From Ascarosepion bandense (taxonomy: Eukaryota; Mollusca; Cephalopoda; Sepiida; Sepiidae): 64,000 bases of DNA. Positions 56,265 to 64,000 of this stretch are shown here, piece by piece (within the stretch, counting starts at the first letter, position 1; each line of letters starts with the position of its first letter). The translations under genes and the position numbers were made by a program. Location of the stretch: assembly GCA_037127315.1 (NCBI GenBank), contig JBBBDQ010000915.1, positions 525,001 to 589,000 of the forward strand, in the 5' to 3' direction. The notes beneath the pieces are model-generated. The model worked only from the letters and a program-made list of their open reading frames with translations. It ran no database searches and had not been told where the DNA came from.

Positions 56265-56718
56265 TATCAAAGCAGCTGGACCAGTCGGCATAGTCATAGA
56301 GCTGCTGATAGCCTTGGAAGAAATTGGTATAGAGAAAATTGCAGAAATAATAAATGAAATACCAGATGACCTCAGCAAGTCGATCTTCATAGCACTACCT
56401 AAGAAGCCAGTAGCAACCGAGTGCGAACTCCACAGAACCATCAGTTTAATGAGCCATACAAAAAAAATGATCGGCCGAATTCTGATGAATAGAGCGAGAA
56501 GCAGAATCAGGCCAAAGATAGAACAAGAACGGGGTATTTTCGCCAAAGACACTGGAACAAAGAATGCCATATTTATGATTAGGATGCTCTGTGAAAGGGC
56601 AATACAAATGAAGAAGGACTTATACCTGAGCTTTATTAATTATGCAAAGGCGTTTGACAAAATACGCCACAAAGAATTGACGGAGATGCTCGACAGCCTC
56701 TATTTTGGAAAGACTTAA
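56265..56718 (+). pseudogene. RTE-like reverse transcriptase, N-terminal palm
   Basis: The frame is open from about 56265. It reads KAAGPVGIVIELL (the A-x-G-P-D-G-I type RT start with D changed to V), then FIALPKKPVATECELHRTIS, LMSHTKKMIGRILMNRAR, and motif A as LSFINYAKAFDKIRHKEL. Motif A keeps Y-x-K-A-F-D, but the first aspartate (usually F-I-D-Y) is N. Motif B lies downstream in another frame. Inactive. Confidence 0.78.
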
Positions 56719-57110
56719 GAGTAATCAAGAATTTTTAATGGCAACAAATCGCTTGTATACGGACAGGTAACGAATTCAGCAGATATACAAAGATAGAAAG
56801 AGGCGTAAGACAAGGATGTGTCTTTTGACCGGATCTGTTCAACTAGCACAGCGAGAATATTTTGAGGACCCTAGAAGTTATGCCTGGATTTGTCATCGGT
56901 GGCCACAATTTAAACAACTTAAGGTAAGCAGATAATACAGTGTGGATAGCAGACACAGAAAGAAAACTATAAGATATCCTGCAGTAGGTAGCTGAAGAGA
57001 GTGATAAGAAAAGACTACAAATAAACTGAAAAAAAAACGAATGCATGGTCAATATGCCAAAGACAGGTCGGGGATACTAGAATCAAAAAAGGTACAAAAA
57101 TTTAATTACC
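56719..57110 (+). pseudogene. RTE-like RT motifs B and C, broken
   Basis: Shifted frames give IERGVRQGCVF-PDLFN (about 56795-56845, motif B with a stop), then VMPGFVIGGHNLNNLR (about 56876-56925) and R-stop-ADNTVWIADTERKL (about 56926-56970). In this last piece the YADD catalytic motif has become stop-A-D-N. The KFNYLGNVL block follows near 57090-57125. The catalytic site is destroyed. Confidence 0.78.
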
Positions 57111-57151
57111 TGGGAAATGTTCTAACAGAAGACGGAAACTGCGACACATAG

Positions 57152-57616
57152 ATGCGAAGGCGAATTGGTATAGCGAAAGAAGCATTCCAGAAGTTGAGTA
57201 AAGTATTAAGAAACAGGACAGTCTTGCTAGAAACAAGGAAGAGATTACTAGATTGCTATGTATTGTCCGTTCTTCAATATGGCAGTGAATGCTGGACAAT
57301 ATTTTCAAAGATGAAGGAAAAACTGGAAGCAACTGAAATGTGATTCTACAGAAGGATGCTGTGAATATCATGGATCGAGCATGTGAACAATGATGACGTC
57401 TTAGAAATGATGGAAACAAAAAGGAAATTTATATTGAGCATCAGGAAGAGACATGCAATGAGGAAGGAGGGCTTGGAGAACCTGATACTAACAGTCCAGA
57501 TAGAGGGAAAAATAGACAGGAGAAAGCAACGGATAGCATATTTGCATGATCTAATCAGGTGGATGATGGAACGAGGGTTGCACGGGAGAAGGCGTGCTAA
57601 GAGCCACCAGCGATAG
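57152..57616 (+). pseudogene. RTE-like pol C-terminal region
   Basis: The frame 57152-57343 carries MRRRIGIAKEAFQKLSKVLR and LLDCYVLSVLQYGSECW. A shift leads to an FYRRMLW..WIEHVNNDDVL piece and the frame 57383-57616 with FILSIRKRHAMRKEGLENLI then EGKIDRRKQRIAYLHDLIRW. This is the same block seen in the scraps at 15695 and 16050. It is the most legible RTE C-terminus in the window. Confidence 0.8.
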
Positions 57617-57693
57617 GGTGGCGTGGAAAGCCATGATGGCTTACGTCCTGAAGAGACAGGGCACATAGAAGATATCTGTAATGGAACAATGTA

Positions 57694-57819
57694 AATAAAG
57701 AGAAAATTCATCTTCGTCGACGCGTTTCATCCTGTGAGAGTCTTTATCAAGCCTGGCTTGGTAAAGTCACTCAGAGAACAAAACGCGTTACCAAGGATAA
57801 GTTTTGTTTTTACTTTATT
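57694..57819. mobile_element. Short palindromic (foldback/MITE-like) element, second copy
   Basis: The outer ends AATAAAG/CTTTATT are inverted, then GACGCGTTTC near 57719 pairs with CAAAACGCGT near 57779, and a central hairpin CTTTATCAAGC/GCTTGGTAAAG forms. It is the same architecture as 27752-27868. It begins right at the RTE-like 3' end, so it may be part of that element's terminus. Confidence 0.6.
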
Positions 57820-57930
57820 CCCACACAGACACATAGGCACATGCACGCACTCAGACGCACACACACAAGCACACGCCTATTTATATATATGTGTGAAAGT
57901 TATGAATCTATTGTTCCTCATGCTAACATA

Positions 57931-57990
57931 CGTATGGGTAAATCGTAGGACGGACTGAATCCTGAAGCCTTGTGTAGCAACCGGTTCAGT
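57931..57990 (+). mobile_element. SINE fragment (octopus OR-like, central part)
   Basis: About 60 bp match the family core (TATGGGTAAATCG, GGACGGACTGAATCCT, AGCAACCGGTTCA). Head and tail are missing. Confidence 0.65.
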
Positions 57991-58118
57991 TGAAAGACTC
58001 TAAATGCAAAATGTATAGAGGGTCGTTTTGGAGCTTTGTGGCATATTAAGCACCAGTTCACAGTACTTATTGGTTTTGGTTGCTTCTGCTCAAGCCTTTA
58101 ACACTATAATCAAATGAT

Positions 58119-58157
<39 letters not shown>

Positions 58158-58162
<5 letters not shown>

Positions 58163-58374
58163 GATTTGTTGAAACATTATTTTTGATCGAAACTCGTAAT
58201 TTCAGTAGATATTCTGTTTATAATGAAGCACTATTATATATTTACTTCTACCGTAAATTTTTTTCGTAAATAATCTGGCCGGTAGAAATAACTATATAAT
58301 ATTGCCTAATTATAAACAGAATATCTACTTCAATACGAGTATCGATCAAAAATAATGTTCAAACTAATCATTTC
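58158..58374. mobile_element. Hairpin MITE with about 100-bp inverted arms
   Basis: The left arm (58158-58255) and right arm (58272-58374) are inverted copies. GAAATGATT..TTGAA begins each arm, followed by CATTATTTTTGATCGA, GTAGATATTCTGTTTATAAT and a TTCTACCG inner end. About 15 bp separate them. A (TA)n tract abuts the left end. With no coding capacity and almost no loop, it is a foldback-type non-autonomous element. Confidence 0.8.
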
Positions 58375-58485
58375 AAATTGCCCGTTGTTTAAAACCAGTT
58401 TCGTTAATCTTCGTTAATTTACGTTATATATATATATATATTATAAATTATATTTTAGAACATGTACATAAATTCTCTATATATA

Positions 58486-58541
58486 ATCGCTACTAGGGCG
58501 CAGTCGTTTCAGCATGGAGTAGCAGTGCTTCGTCAGGCGAT
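58486..58541 (-). ncRNA. Hammerhead ribozyme, intact core, fifth family
   Basis: On the minus strand: stem I ATCGC/GCGAT (58537-58541 with 58486-58490, five perfect pairs), CTGACGA (58530-58536), stem II AGCA/TGCT around an 11-nt loop (58511-58529), GAAAC (58506-58510), short stem III AC/GT with a 12-nt loop, and cleavage triplet GTA (58491-58493). All catalytic positions are conventional. A TA-rich stretch follows downstream. No coding element is recognisable next to it, so the host element is unknown. Confidence 0.75.
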
Positions 58542-58544
58542 GTG

Positions 58545-59865
58545 GAAGTTACCGGTTCACAGCTCTATATAGTATATTATATATCGAGCACTGTTTTAAA
58601 TTAATGTTTTGGACGTGGAAAGAATTCTTCGTTCTGTATTCACTCGGATATATATATATATGTATATATATAATGAGCTCACACGTCATTTTTGCGCATA
58701 AAGGTCAAGCAACTCATCTCAATGTTCCGCATATATTATATGATTATAGTAATGAACTGATGTGAAGATTTTTGTATGTTTTCCAAACAAAGTCAACACA
58801 TTTTGTCCGATGATATTGTTAAGTGTTAGCGTATATGTATGTGTGTTTGTGTATGTAGAGATGATTAATTAACTAACTTTAAATTGCCTCTCCTGTCCAC
58901 TACGTGCTATATGGATAAGTAAAATAAATGCTTACTTGAATTTAAAGTTATATTTATTGGAAGAGAACAACATTTATATGCGCAGTTATGCTGAAAACGG
59001 TTTCATTCTGCGGAGATGTAAATAAATGACAGTCATTTTTATCAAATGATTTTAATTTTGAAATTCGATATTAATTCACACTTTTCGAGTTTGAAGCAAA
59101 TAAAGAAATCGATCGTACGGCTTCATTGACGTTCTTTTAAATTGCTTCAACTGTTTTGGGCCTGGATAATGTTAATCACAATCGTGAACATCACAAGAAA
59201 TAATTGCTAGCTTTCACCAAGCAGTTACGAAATTTTGATAATGTCAATGTAAGGACTTAATTTTGTTGGTGTGTCTCGTACGTATCCAGAGATATTTAAA
59301 AAAGGTTTCATTAGATTCAAACTTTGAAGTTTTTAAGCGGTTTGAAAACAAGAAATTCCCGAAGAGAAAATTTTAGATTGAAAAAAAAGTGATCAAACGT
59401 AGGATACCAAAAAAGGAATTTTTAAATGGCACCAATATAGAAAAATGAATAAAACTAGCAAACGAATACAACAGCCGATTTTTCACGAGTTCTTTTTACG
59501 GACATATGATTTTCTAACCTCAGAGAGATAGAACATAGGCAGAAGCCTCCCACACCTGTTGAGATATCGGCAGACAGAAGTGGGGTGAGGTTTTATTGGT
59601 AGGATTGGAGTTAGGTCGAATGCGAAATCAGTCAAATTGTGCTAAGATGGCAGTTCGAATATTTGATCATTAAAGCCAGATTGAATCTACGTTTCGAAAA
59701 GATTACTTTCAAGTACGCCAGCTTTCCAAAACATACGGCGAATACACAAATAGAGATATGAATAAAATTGGTTAAAAAAATTAACTTTTTTAAGTAACAG
59801 GCTTGTTTGCCTGACAATGACCCTATTGACTCTTTCAAATAGCTGAACAGTTGCAATAGCATGTT
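58545..59865. other. No gene recognised
   Basis: AT-rich sequence with no domain-bearing frame or named repeat. Confidence 0.5.
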
Positions 59866-59867
59866 GA

Positions 59868-60110
59868 TCTTTTTTTTTAATCATATCACCCCGAGCAAGG
59901 TGGTAGCGTCAGCGATGTGCAGGGGGCTACGTAAGAGTGAAAAGATTGGAAAAGAGAAAGCCGGAGACCACATCCTAAACAGGGAACAATAGATGAGCCT
60001 CTACACCTCTTCAATAGACGTGGGTGGAGTGTCAAACCGGGCGATAGTTTAGCCTATCTACTCCAATTAAAGCCTATATACTCCAATTAGCCTATCTACT
60101 CCAATTGAGC
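59868..60110 (-). mobile_element. Internally deleted Jockey-like derivative (about 240 bp)
   Basis: On the minus strand it joins the 5' leader (AATTGGAGTAGATAGGCT, then ATCGCCCGGTTTGACACTCC, matching 29268-29320) directly to the 3' UTR and terminus (CCCCCTGCACATCGCTG and GGGGTGATATGATT plus poly(A)). The whole pol frame is missing. The first 18 bp of the leader occur about four times in tandem at 60050-60110, with one TATATACTCC variant. Confidence 0.8.
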
Positions 60111-60114
60111 CTAT

Positions 60115-60660
60115 CTATCAGAAAATACCAACGTTGGTATACAAATCTGGATGGTATGCAGAAACGTCACAATTGTTAATGTCAGGGGTGAACGAAAATT
60201 AGTTTATATTTCACATTAATATTGTTTTGCTAATTTTGTTGTCATTAAAATTACATGGCTTTCAATTTTTGTTCAAAATACAGTCTTTGTATGTTTTCCG
60301 CATAACAGGATTAGCTACAATATAATGTTTGTTTGAGTCTTATAGAAAAAATATTTATGTTTTAAAGACTGTTGCAATGTTGTCAGTGTTGCATGTAGTC
60401 TGTTATAGTTTATGCATATTATGCGAAATATGCAGCACATTAATAGTGCGTATATATATATATATATATAACCCTCAATAGTTGTAATAGTTTTCTAATA
60501 ATGGAACTGTAGTTACTGAAGTGTAGATGAGATCTAGGTTTACAAATATGGGCATTCATTGAAAATTGAACTGGCAACAGCAATGAGAGACGGTCGGCTA
60601 TTTTTAAACAAATCTACTAGTGCTATCGTTATCTATTCATTTATTATTTCAAATTGGTCA
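60115..60660. other. No gene recognised; short (TA)n near 60451
   Basis: AT-rich, with no domain or named repeat. Confidence 0.5.
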
Positions 60661-60669
60661 AAATATTTT

Positions 60670-60990
60670 ATCTCTGACGAAAGAAAGAAAAACAAAATGG
60701 CATAAAAATGAAAACGAACAAAATAAAAATAATGATATGCATTAATTAAAACAAACGCATATGAGCAAAAAGAAGAAAAAACAAAAATGTATAAAAGAAA
60801 GAAAAAAGAAAGAAGGAAAATATAAAAACAAGGAGATAAAATGAGAACAGAAAGAAAGACGGCAAAAGTACTAACGCATAAAGAAAAATAAAAAAGAAGA
60901 AAGAAAAATTGAAACAGCAAGCAGCAGAAAAGAAAGAAAAAATAAAATGATAGAAATAGGAAGGATGAAGAAAGAACAGTGTTTATCATT
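60670..60990. repeat. Purine-rich strand-asymmetric tract
   Basis: The plus strand is mainly A and G with GAAAGAAAG-like stretches. The minus-strand 118-codon open frame is a phenylalanine-rich reading of this composition. Similar to 42070-42600. Confidence 0.8.
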
Positions 60991-61128
60991 GCAGAGCAGC
61001 TATTAATAAAATAAAAGAATTAAACAAACACGAATTTAAATTCCTTTTCTATACCTTGAATCTATTTTTGTACTAATTCAGCTGATAATGAGATGAATTT
61101 ATATATGATTCAGCTGATAATGAGATGA

Positions 61129-61159
<31 letters not shown>

Positions 61160-61276
61160 AGAAAAAGTGCGAGGAGCCGTGGAAGTTTTGTTTAAAGTGT
61201 AGATTTATTGTTACTATTATAATAATTATTGCTTGTTCTTTGTATGATATATTAAGTGTCCATAATCCTATTTATG

Positions 61277-61320
61277 TCGCTACACGTGTTTCGAGTTTAA
61301 AGTTGATTTTCTTCAGGCGA
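61277..61320 (-). ncRNA. Hammerhead-like motif, sixth family
   Basis: On the minus strand: stem I TCGC/GCGA (61317-61320 with 61277-61280), CTGAAGA (61310-61316), GAAAC (61288-61292), palindromic ACACGTGT as stem III, and GTA (61281-61283) before GCGA. Core positions fit, but the 17-nt stem II segment pairs poorly. Call uncertain. Confidence 0.45.
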
Positions 61321-61480
61321 ATGAACTTGTGATTTCACATAACGAAATACGTTTGTTTTTCTGATGACCGTGGTATTGTGCATAAATAGATAAGTCAAGT
61401 GGTGGGCAGGTCGTAAAGCAACAATAAATCTTCCTTTTAAACAAAACGTTCACGGTTTCTCGCATTGTTTCTTCTGCACC

Positions 61481-61577
61481 AATTTCTCTCGTTGGAACAG
61501 CCACTATTTCTGTTTTTAGTATATATATATATATATATATATAACTTTTTTCCAGTTCAGGCAACTGTACATGTTTT

Positions 61578-61623
<46 letters not shown>

Positions 61624-61713
61624 AAAATATGTACAGTTGCGTGAACTGGAAAAAGTTATATATATATGTATATACTAAAAACAGAAATAGTGGCTGTTCC
61701 AAAGAGAGAAATT
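61481..61713. repeat. 233-bp palindrome with a (TA)n centre
   Basis: The left arm runs from AATTTCTCTC through AACAGCCACTATTTCTGTTT and CCAGTTCAGGCAACTGTACA. The right arm repeats this in reverse complement up to 61713. Few mismatches are seen outside the TA tracts. The centre is (TA)n at 61580-61620. Confidence 0.88.
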
Positions 61714-61799
61714 ATGTATATGATAATATGCCTGTGTGTATTCTTACAGAGCTATTTTTAATCTATCAAATTCCGTCCATAGCTCTTTTCACATTCTGT

Positions 61800-61802
61800 T
61801 CA

Positions 61803-61862
<60 letters not shown>
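61800..61862. repeat. (TATC)n microsatellite
   Basis: About fifteen TATC units. Confidence 0.92.
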
Positions 61863-61864
61863 CT

Positions 61865-62400
61865 TCATGCAAATTTTGTGTGCAATTCCCTCTTGCTACA
61901 ATGTCCATATTCTAATGCACGAAAAATTGCCAGTTTTCAGATGCAAATTTTTATAGTTCCTGGGATGTTATCTTTTAGTGACACAGTGGTAGGTAGCTTT
62001 CGATTTGATCAGTAGAAGAAGCAAAATTAATGGACAAAAACCTGTATCAAAAACAATATTAATTTGGCTTGTTTGGTGGCTTCCAGAAAAACTGCAATTG
62101 AAATCACAATTGTGTTCCGTAAATAAAGATACAAAGGAGAATTATCAGAAGACTACATACCTGCTGAATAGAAAATAAATTAAAATTAAAAATATCAATG
62201 AGTTTCTTCTGAACTTGTAAGAGAACCCCGAAGGAAATTTATATCCATCTGCATGCACAATACGAGAAAAATAAATAATTTTCTTAATTTAACTGTGTTT
62301 ATCTTTAAAAGAACTGTAACATCATTTTGTTTTATCAAATAGGGAAATGAAAATGCATCTCCCCCTCTCAGTTTTTCTATATATGATTGATCTCCTCTAG
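61865..62400. other. No gene recognised
   Basis: AT-rich, with no domain-bearing frame. Confidence 0.5.
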
Positions 62401-62402
62401 CT

Positions 62403-62516
<114 letters not shown>

Positions 62517-62673
62517 GGAGAGCGAAGAGGAAGCGGTTACAGGGAGTGTCGGATAATAGATGAGAGAAGAATGGAAATGCTGGTGTGAAGAGAGCTACAT
62601 GAGAGTAGAGCGCAAAAAAAGATACAGAAGTTTCGAGTAAAGGATGGGAGTCAAGGATGCAAAAGATGGCAAT

Positions 62674-62964
62674 TTATGTTGCATTTAAACATTTGGGGAT
62701 TGTTTCTAACAAAGAAGCAAATATGCAGAAAAGAGTTCTACAATCAGAGAAGCGAGAAAAGAAGCTGGTAGAGTAGAAATGTAGGTTGCATTGGAGTATT
62801 TTGACTGTAAAACTGTGAGACTGTGTTGCCAGTCTAGTAGCCTGAGTAAATTTGTGTAGAGGGGGAAGCAGGGAGCTAAGCTCGTCGGAGAAGAAGCCGT
62901 AAAATATTTGTAGAAGAGACAGAGGGAAGCCACATCTCGTCGGTGAGAAAGTGACTGGAGTCAA
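62674..62964 (-). pseudogene. Jockey-like pol C-terminal tail
   Basis: Two shifted frames give MASLCLFYKYFTASSPTSLA and FSDELSSLLPPLHKFTQATR then LATQSHSFTVKILQCNLHFY. This matches the family tail, with the LWNSLP segment degraded. It lies downstream of the RT pieces on the same strand. Confidence 0.75.
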
Positions 62965-63399
62965 GTAACCAGGTCGGAATCAGTCACATTGCAGATGTTT
63001 CTAGGATCTTGTCGATAATCCCGAGATGAATAGCAGAGGCGCCCGACTAGATATGACAACAGTATTCAATGCACGGCCGGATGATACATTTGTATATGTT
63101 CAAGATAGCTTCAGACGAGAAAAATCCTTTGGCCCAACACAGTGACCTGATCTTTCTTGCAGTAGATTTAGCTATTGCTTTAATGTAGTCGCTCTACTTG
63201 AGGTCTGCTGAGAGCGTGATGCCGAGAAGATGCAGTGCATTGATTTCAGAGAGACTATCGGGATGCATACTGTTGGGGAGTAGGAGAAATTTCTATGATT
63301 GTTAAAAGATAAGCGCTTCGTTTTGGAATCATTAAAGTTTCACAGTCATTTCTCAGATAAGTATACCAAATATTGGAGTTTTCTATTCAAGATCAGTCC

Positions 63400-63998
63400 A
63401 AGGTTACCTTTGTCAGCCTTAGGATATGTCTCATTGAGGCAGGAGTAAATTGTGGTGTCGTCAGGGTAGATACCTACTTGGATCAGATAACATCAGGGAG
63501 ATCGTTGATGAAAATCAGAAAATCGTAGGACTTAGTATAGAGACTTGAGGGACACCAGCATTCGTATGATAAAACCTGGAATAATGACCGTTCAATACAA
63601 ACTTCATTGCGAGATTTGATAGGAAAAGTTGCATTAATTCACACAGGCGTCTAGTTATAACATAGCCATGTATTTTGCGCAGAAGGCCAGTCTGCCATAC
63701 TCTGTCAAATGCTTTGGAGATATCCTGGGCAACATCTTATGCTTCGACGTTTTTATCAAAAACCTGGTATCAGCGTTAGTCTTAAACATATCAGCAGTAG
63801 ACCTTGCGAAGCGGAAGGCATACTGTTTGTTAGAAAATAGGCTGTGGGCTTTAAGATACTGAACCACTTCCGCATTGATAATGTCCTTGAACACTTTTCT
63901 AAAAATTGATAGAAGCCTAATAAGGCAATAACTAGAGGCTTCTAAGTGTTCTCCAGTGTTATAAAAAACAGGAACCACAGAGGACGAGTTCCAGCTGA
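63400..63998 (-). pseudogene. Jockey-like reverse transcriptase, broken
   Basis: The frame 63655-63978 reads VPVFYNTGEHLEASSYCLIR, then LLSIFRKVFKDIINAEVVQY and SNKQYAFRFARSTADMF. It then shows a broken motif A, ISPKHLTEYGRLAFCAKY, in which D-I-S-K-A-F-D is lost by a frameshift. Further down, near 63440-63560, the minus strand holds degraded GVPQVSI and ADDTTIYS-like pieces. The copy is inactive. The preserved VPVFKNSGEP region is better than in the 28956 copy. Confidence 0.78.
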
Positions 63999-64000
63999 CA

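Larger units (their letters stand above)
56249..57690 (+). mobile_element. RTE-like LINE, 5'-truncated
   Basis: It starts within the RT domain, next to (GT)n, and runs through RT motifs and the C-terminal block to a short 3' UTR with AATAAAG near 57694. The assignment to an RTE-like (APE-type) lineage rests on the GVRQGCxLSPDLFN and WTExVxNxEVL motif styles. A BovB-like or Proto2-like assignment is possible. Confidence 0.75.

Noticed and set aside
61800..61862. Regular short repeats considered as a CRISPR array
   Set aside because: A 4-bp microsatellite with no spacers, in a eukaryotic-type sequence.

Overview
This window looks like intergenic or intronic DNA of a metazoan, most likely a coleoid cephalopod (octopus-like). 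I base that on AT-rich composition, very long (TA)n and (TG)n tracts, many copies of one tRNA-derived SINE of the type I associate with octopus OR-like SINEs, and Jockey-like, RTE-like and R4/Dong-like LINEs plus Penelope-like elements (PLEs). The species call is inference. I find no host gene: every coding segment I recognise belongs to a mobile element, and nearly all carry frameshifts or stops.

Layout. 0-10 kb: a minus-strand SINE, an unclassified repeat, and two closely related Jockey-like 3' fragments in opposite orientation (5.7 and 9.7 kb) flanking the end of a Penelope-like element with an intact-looking hammerhead ribozyme. 10-19 kb: a PLE scrap, SINEs, a Tc1/mariner relic, two RTE-like C-terminal scraps and another Jockey fragment. 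19.3-21.7 kb: three same-strand truncated copies of an R4/Dong-like LINE; the third keeps a CCHC finger and a restriction-like endonuclease and lies between ATT-rich tracts. 22-27 kb: a SINE, a tRNA-headed repeat ending in a hammerhead, and a PLE with reverse transcriptase, GIY-YIG and hammerhead segments. 28-39.4 kb: a large inverted repeat (arms about 1.8 kb before insertions, about 97-98% identical where compared) that carries hammerheads in opposite orientation. One arm is interrupted by a near-complete Jockey-like LINE of about 3.8 kb. 39.4-51 kb: worn Jockey relics, tRNA-like repeats, palindromes and two more hammerhead relics. 51-58 kb: a SINE, two RTE-like relics, a PLE split by a nested SINE, and microsatellites. 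58-64 kb: a hairpin MITE, a further intact-core hammerhead, an internally deleted Jockey derivative of about 240 bp, a 233-bp palindrome and a minus-strand Jockey copy running off the window.

How the parts relate. The shared theme is retroelements and self-cleaving RNA. I count about ten hammerhead-like motifs from at least five sequence families, four of them with an intact catalytic core. Hammerheads are established in Penelope-like elements and in schistosome SINE-like repeats. The noteworthy points here are their density, their link to a tRNA-like repeat, and their tendency to sit directly before (TA)n tracts. The inverted repeat and the inverted Jockey pair would give long double-stranded RNA if transcribed.
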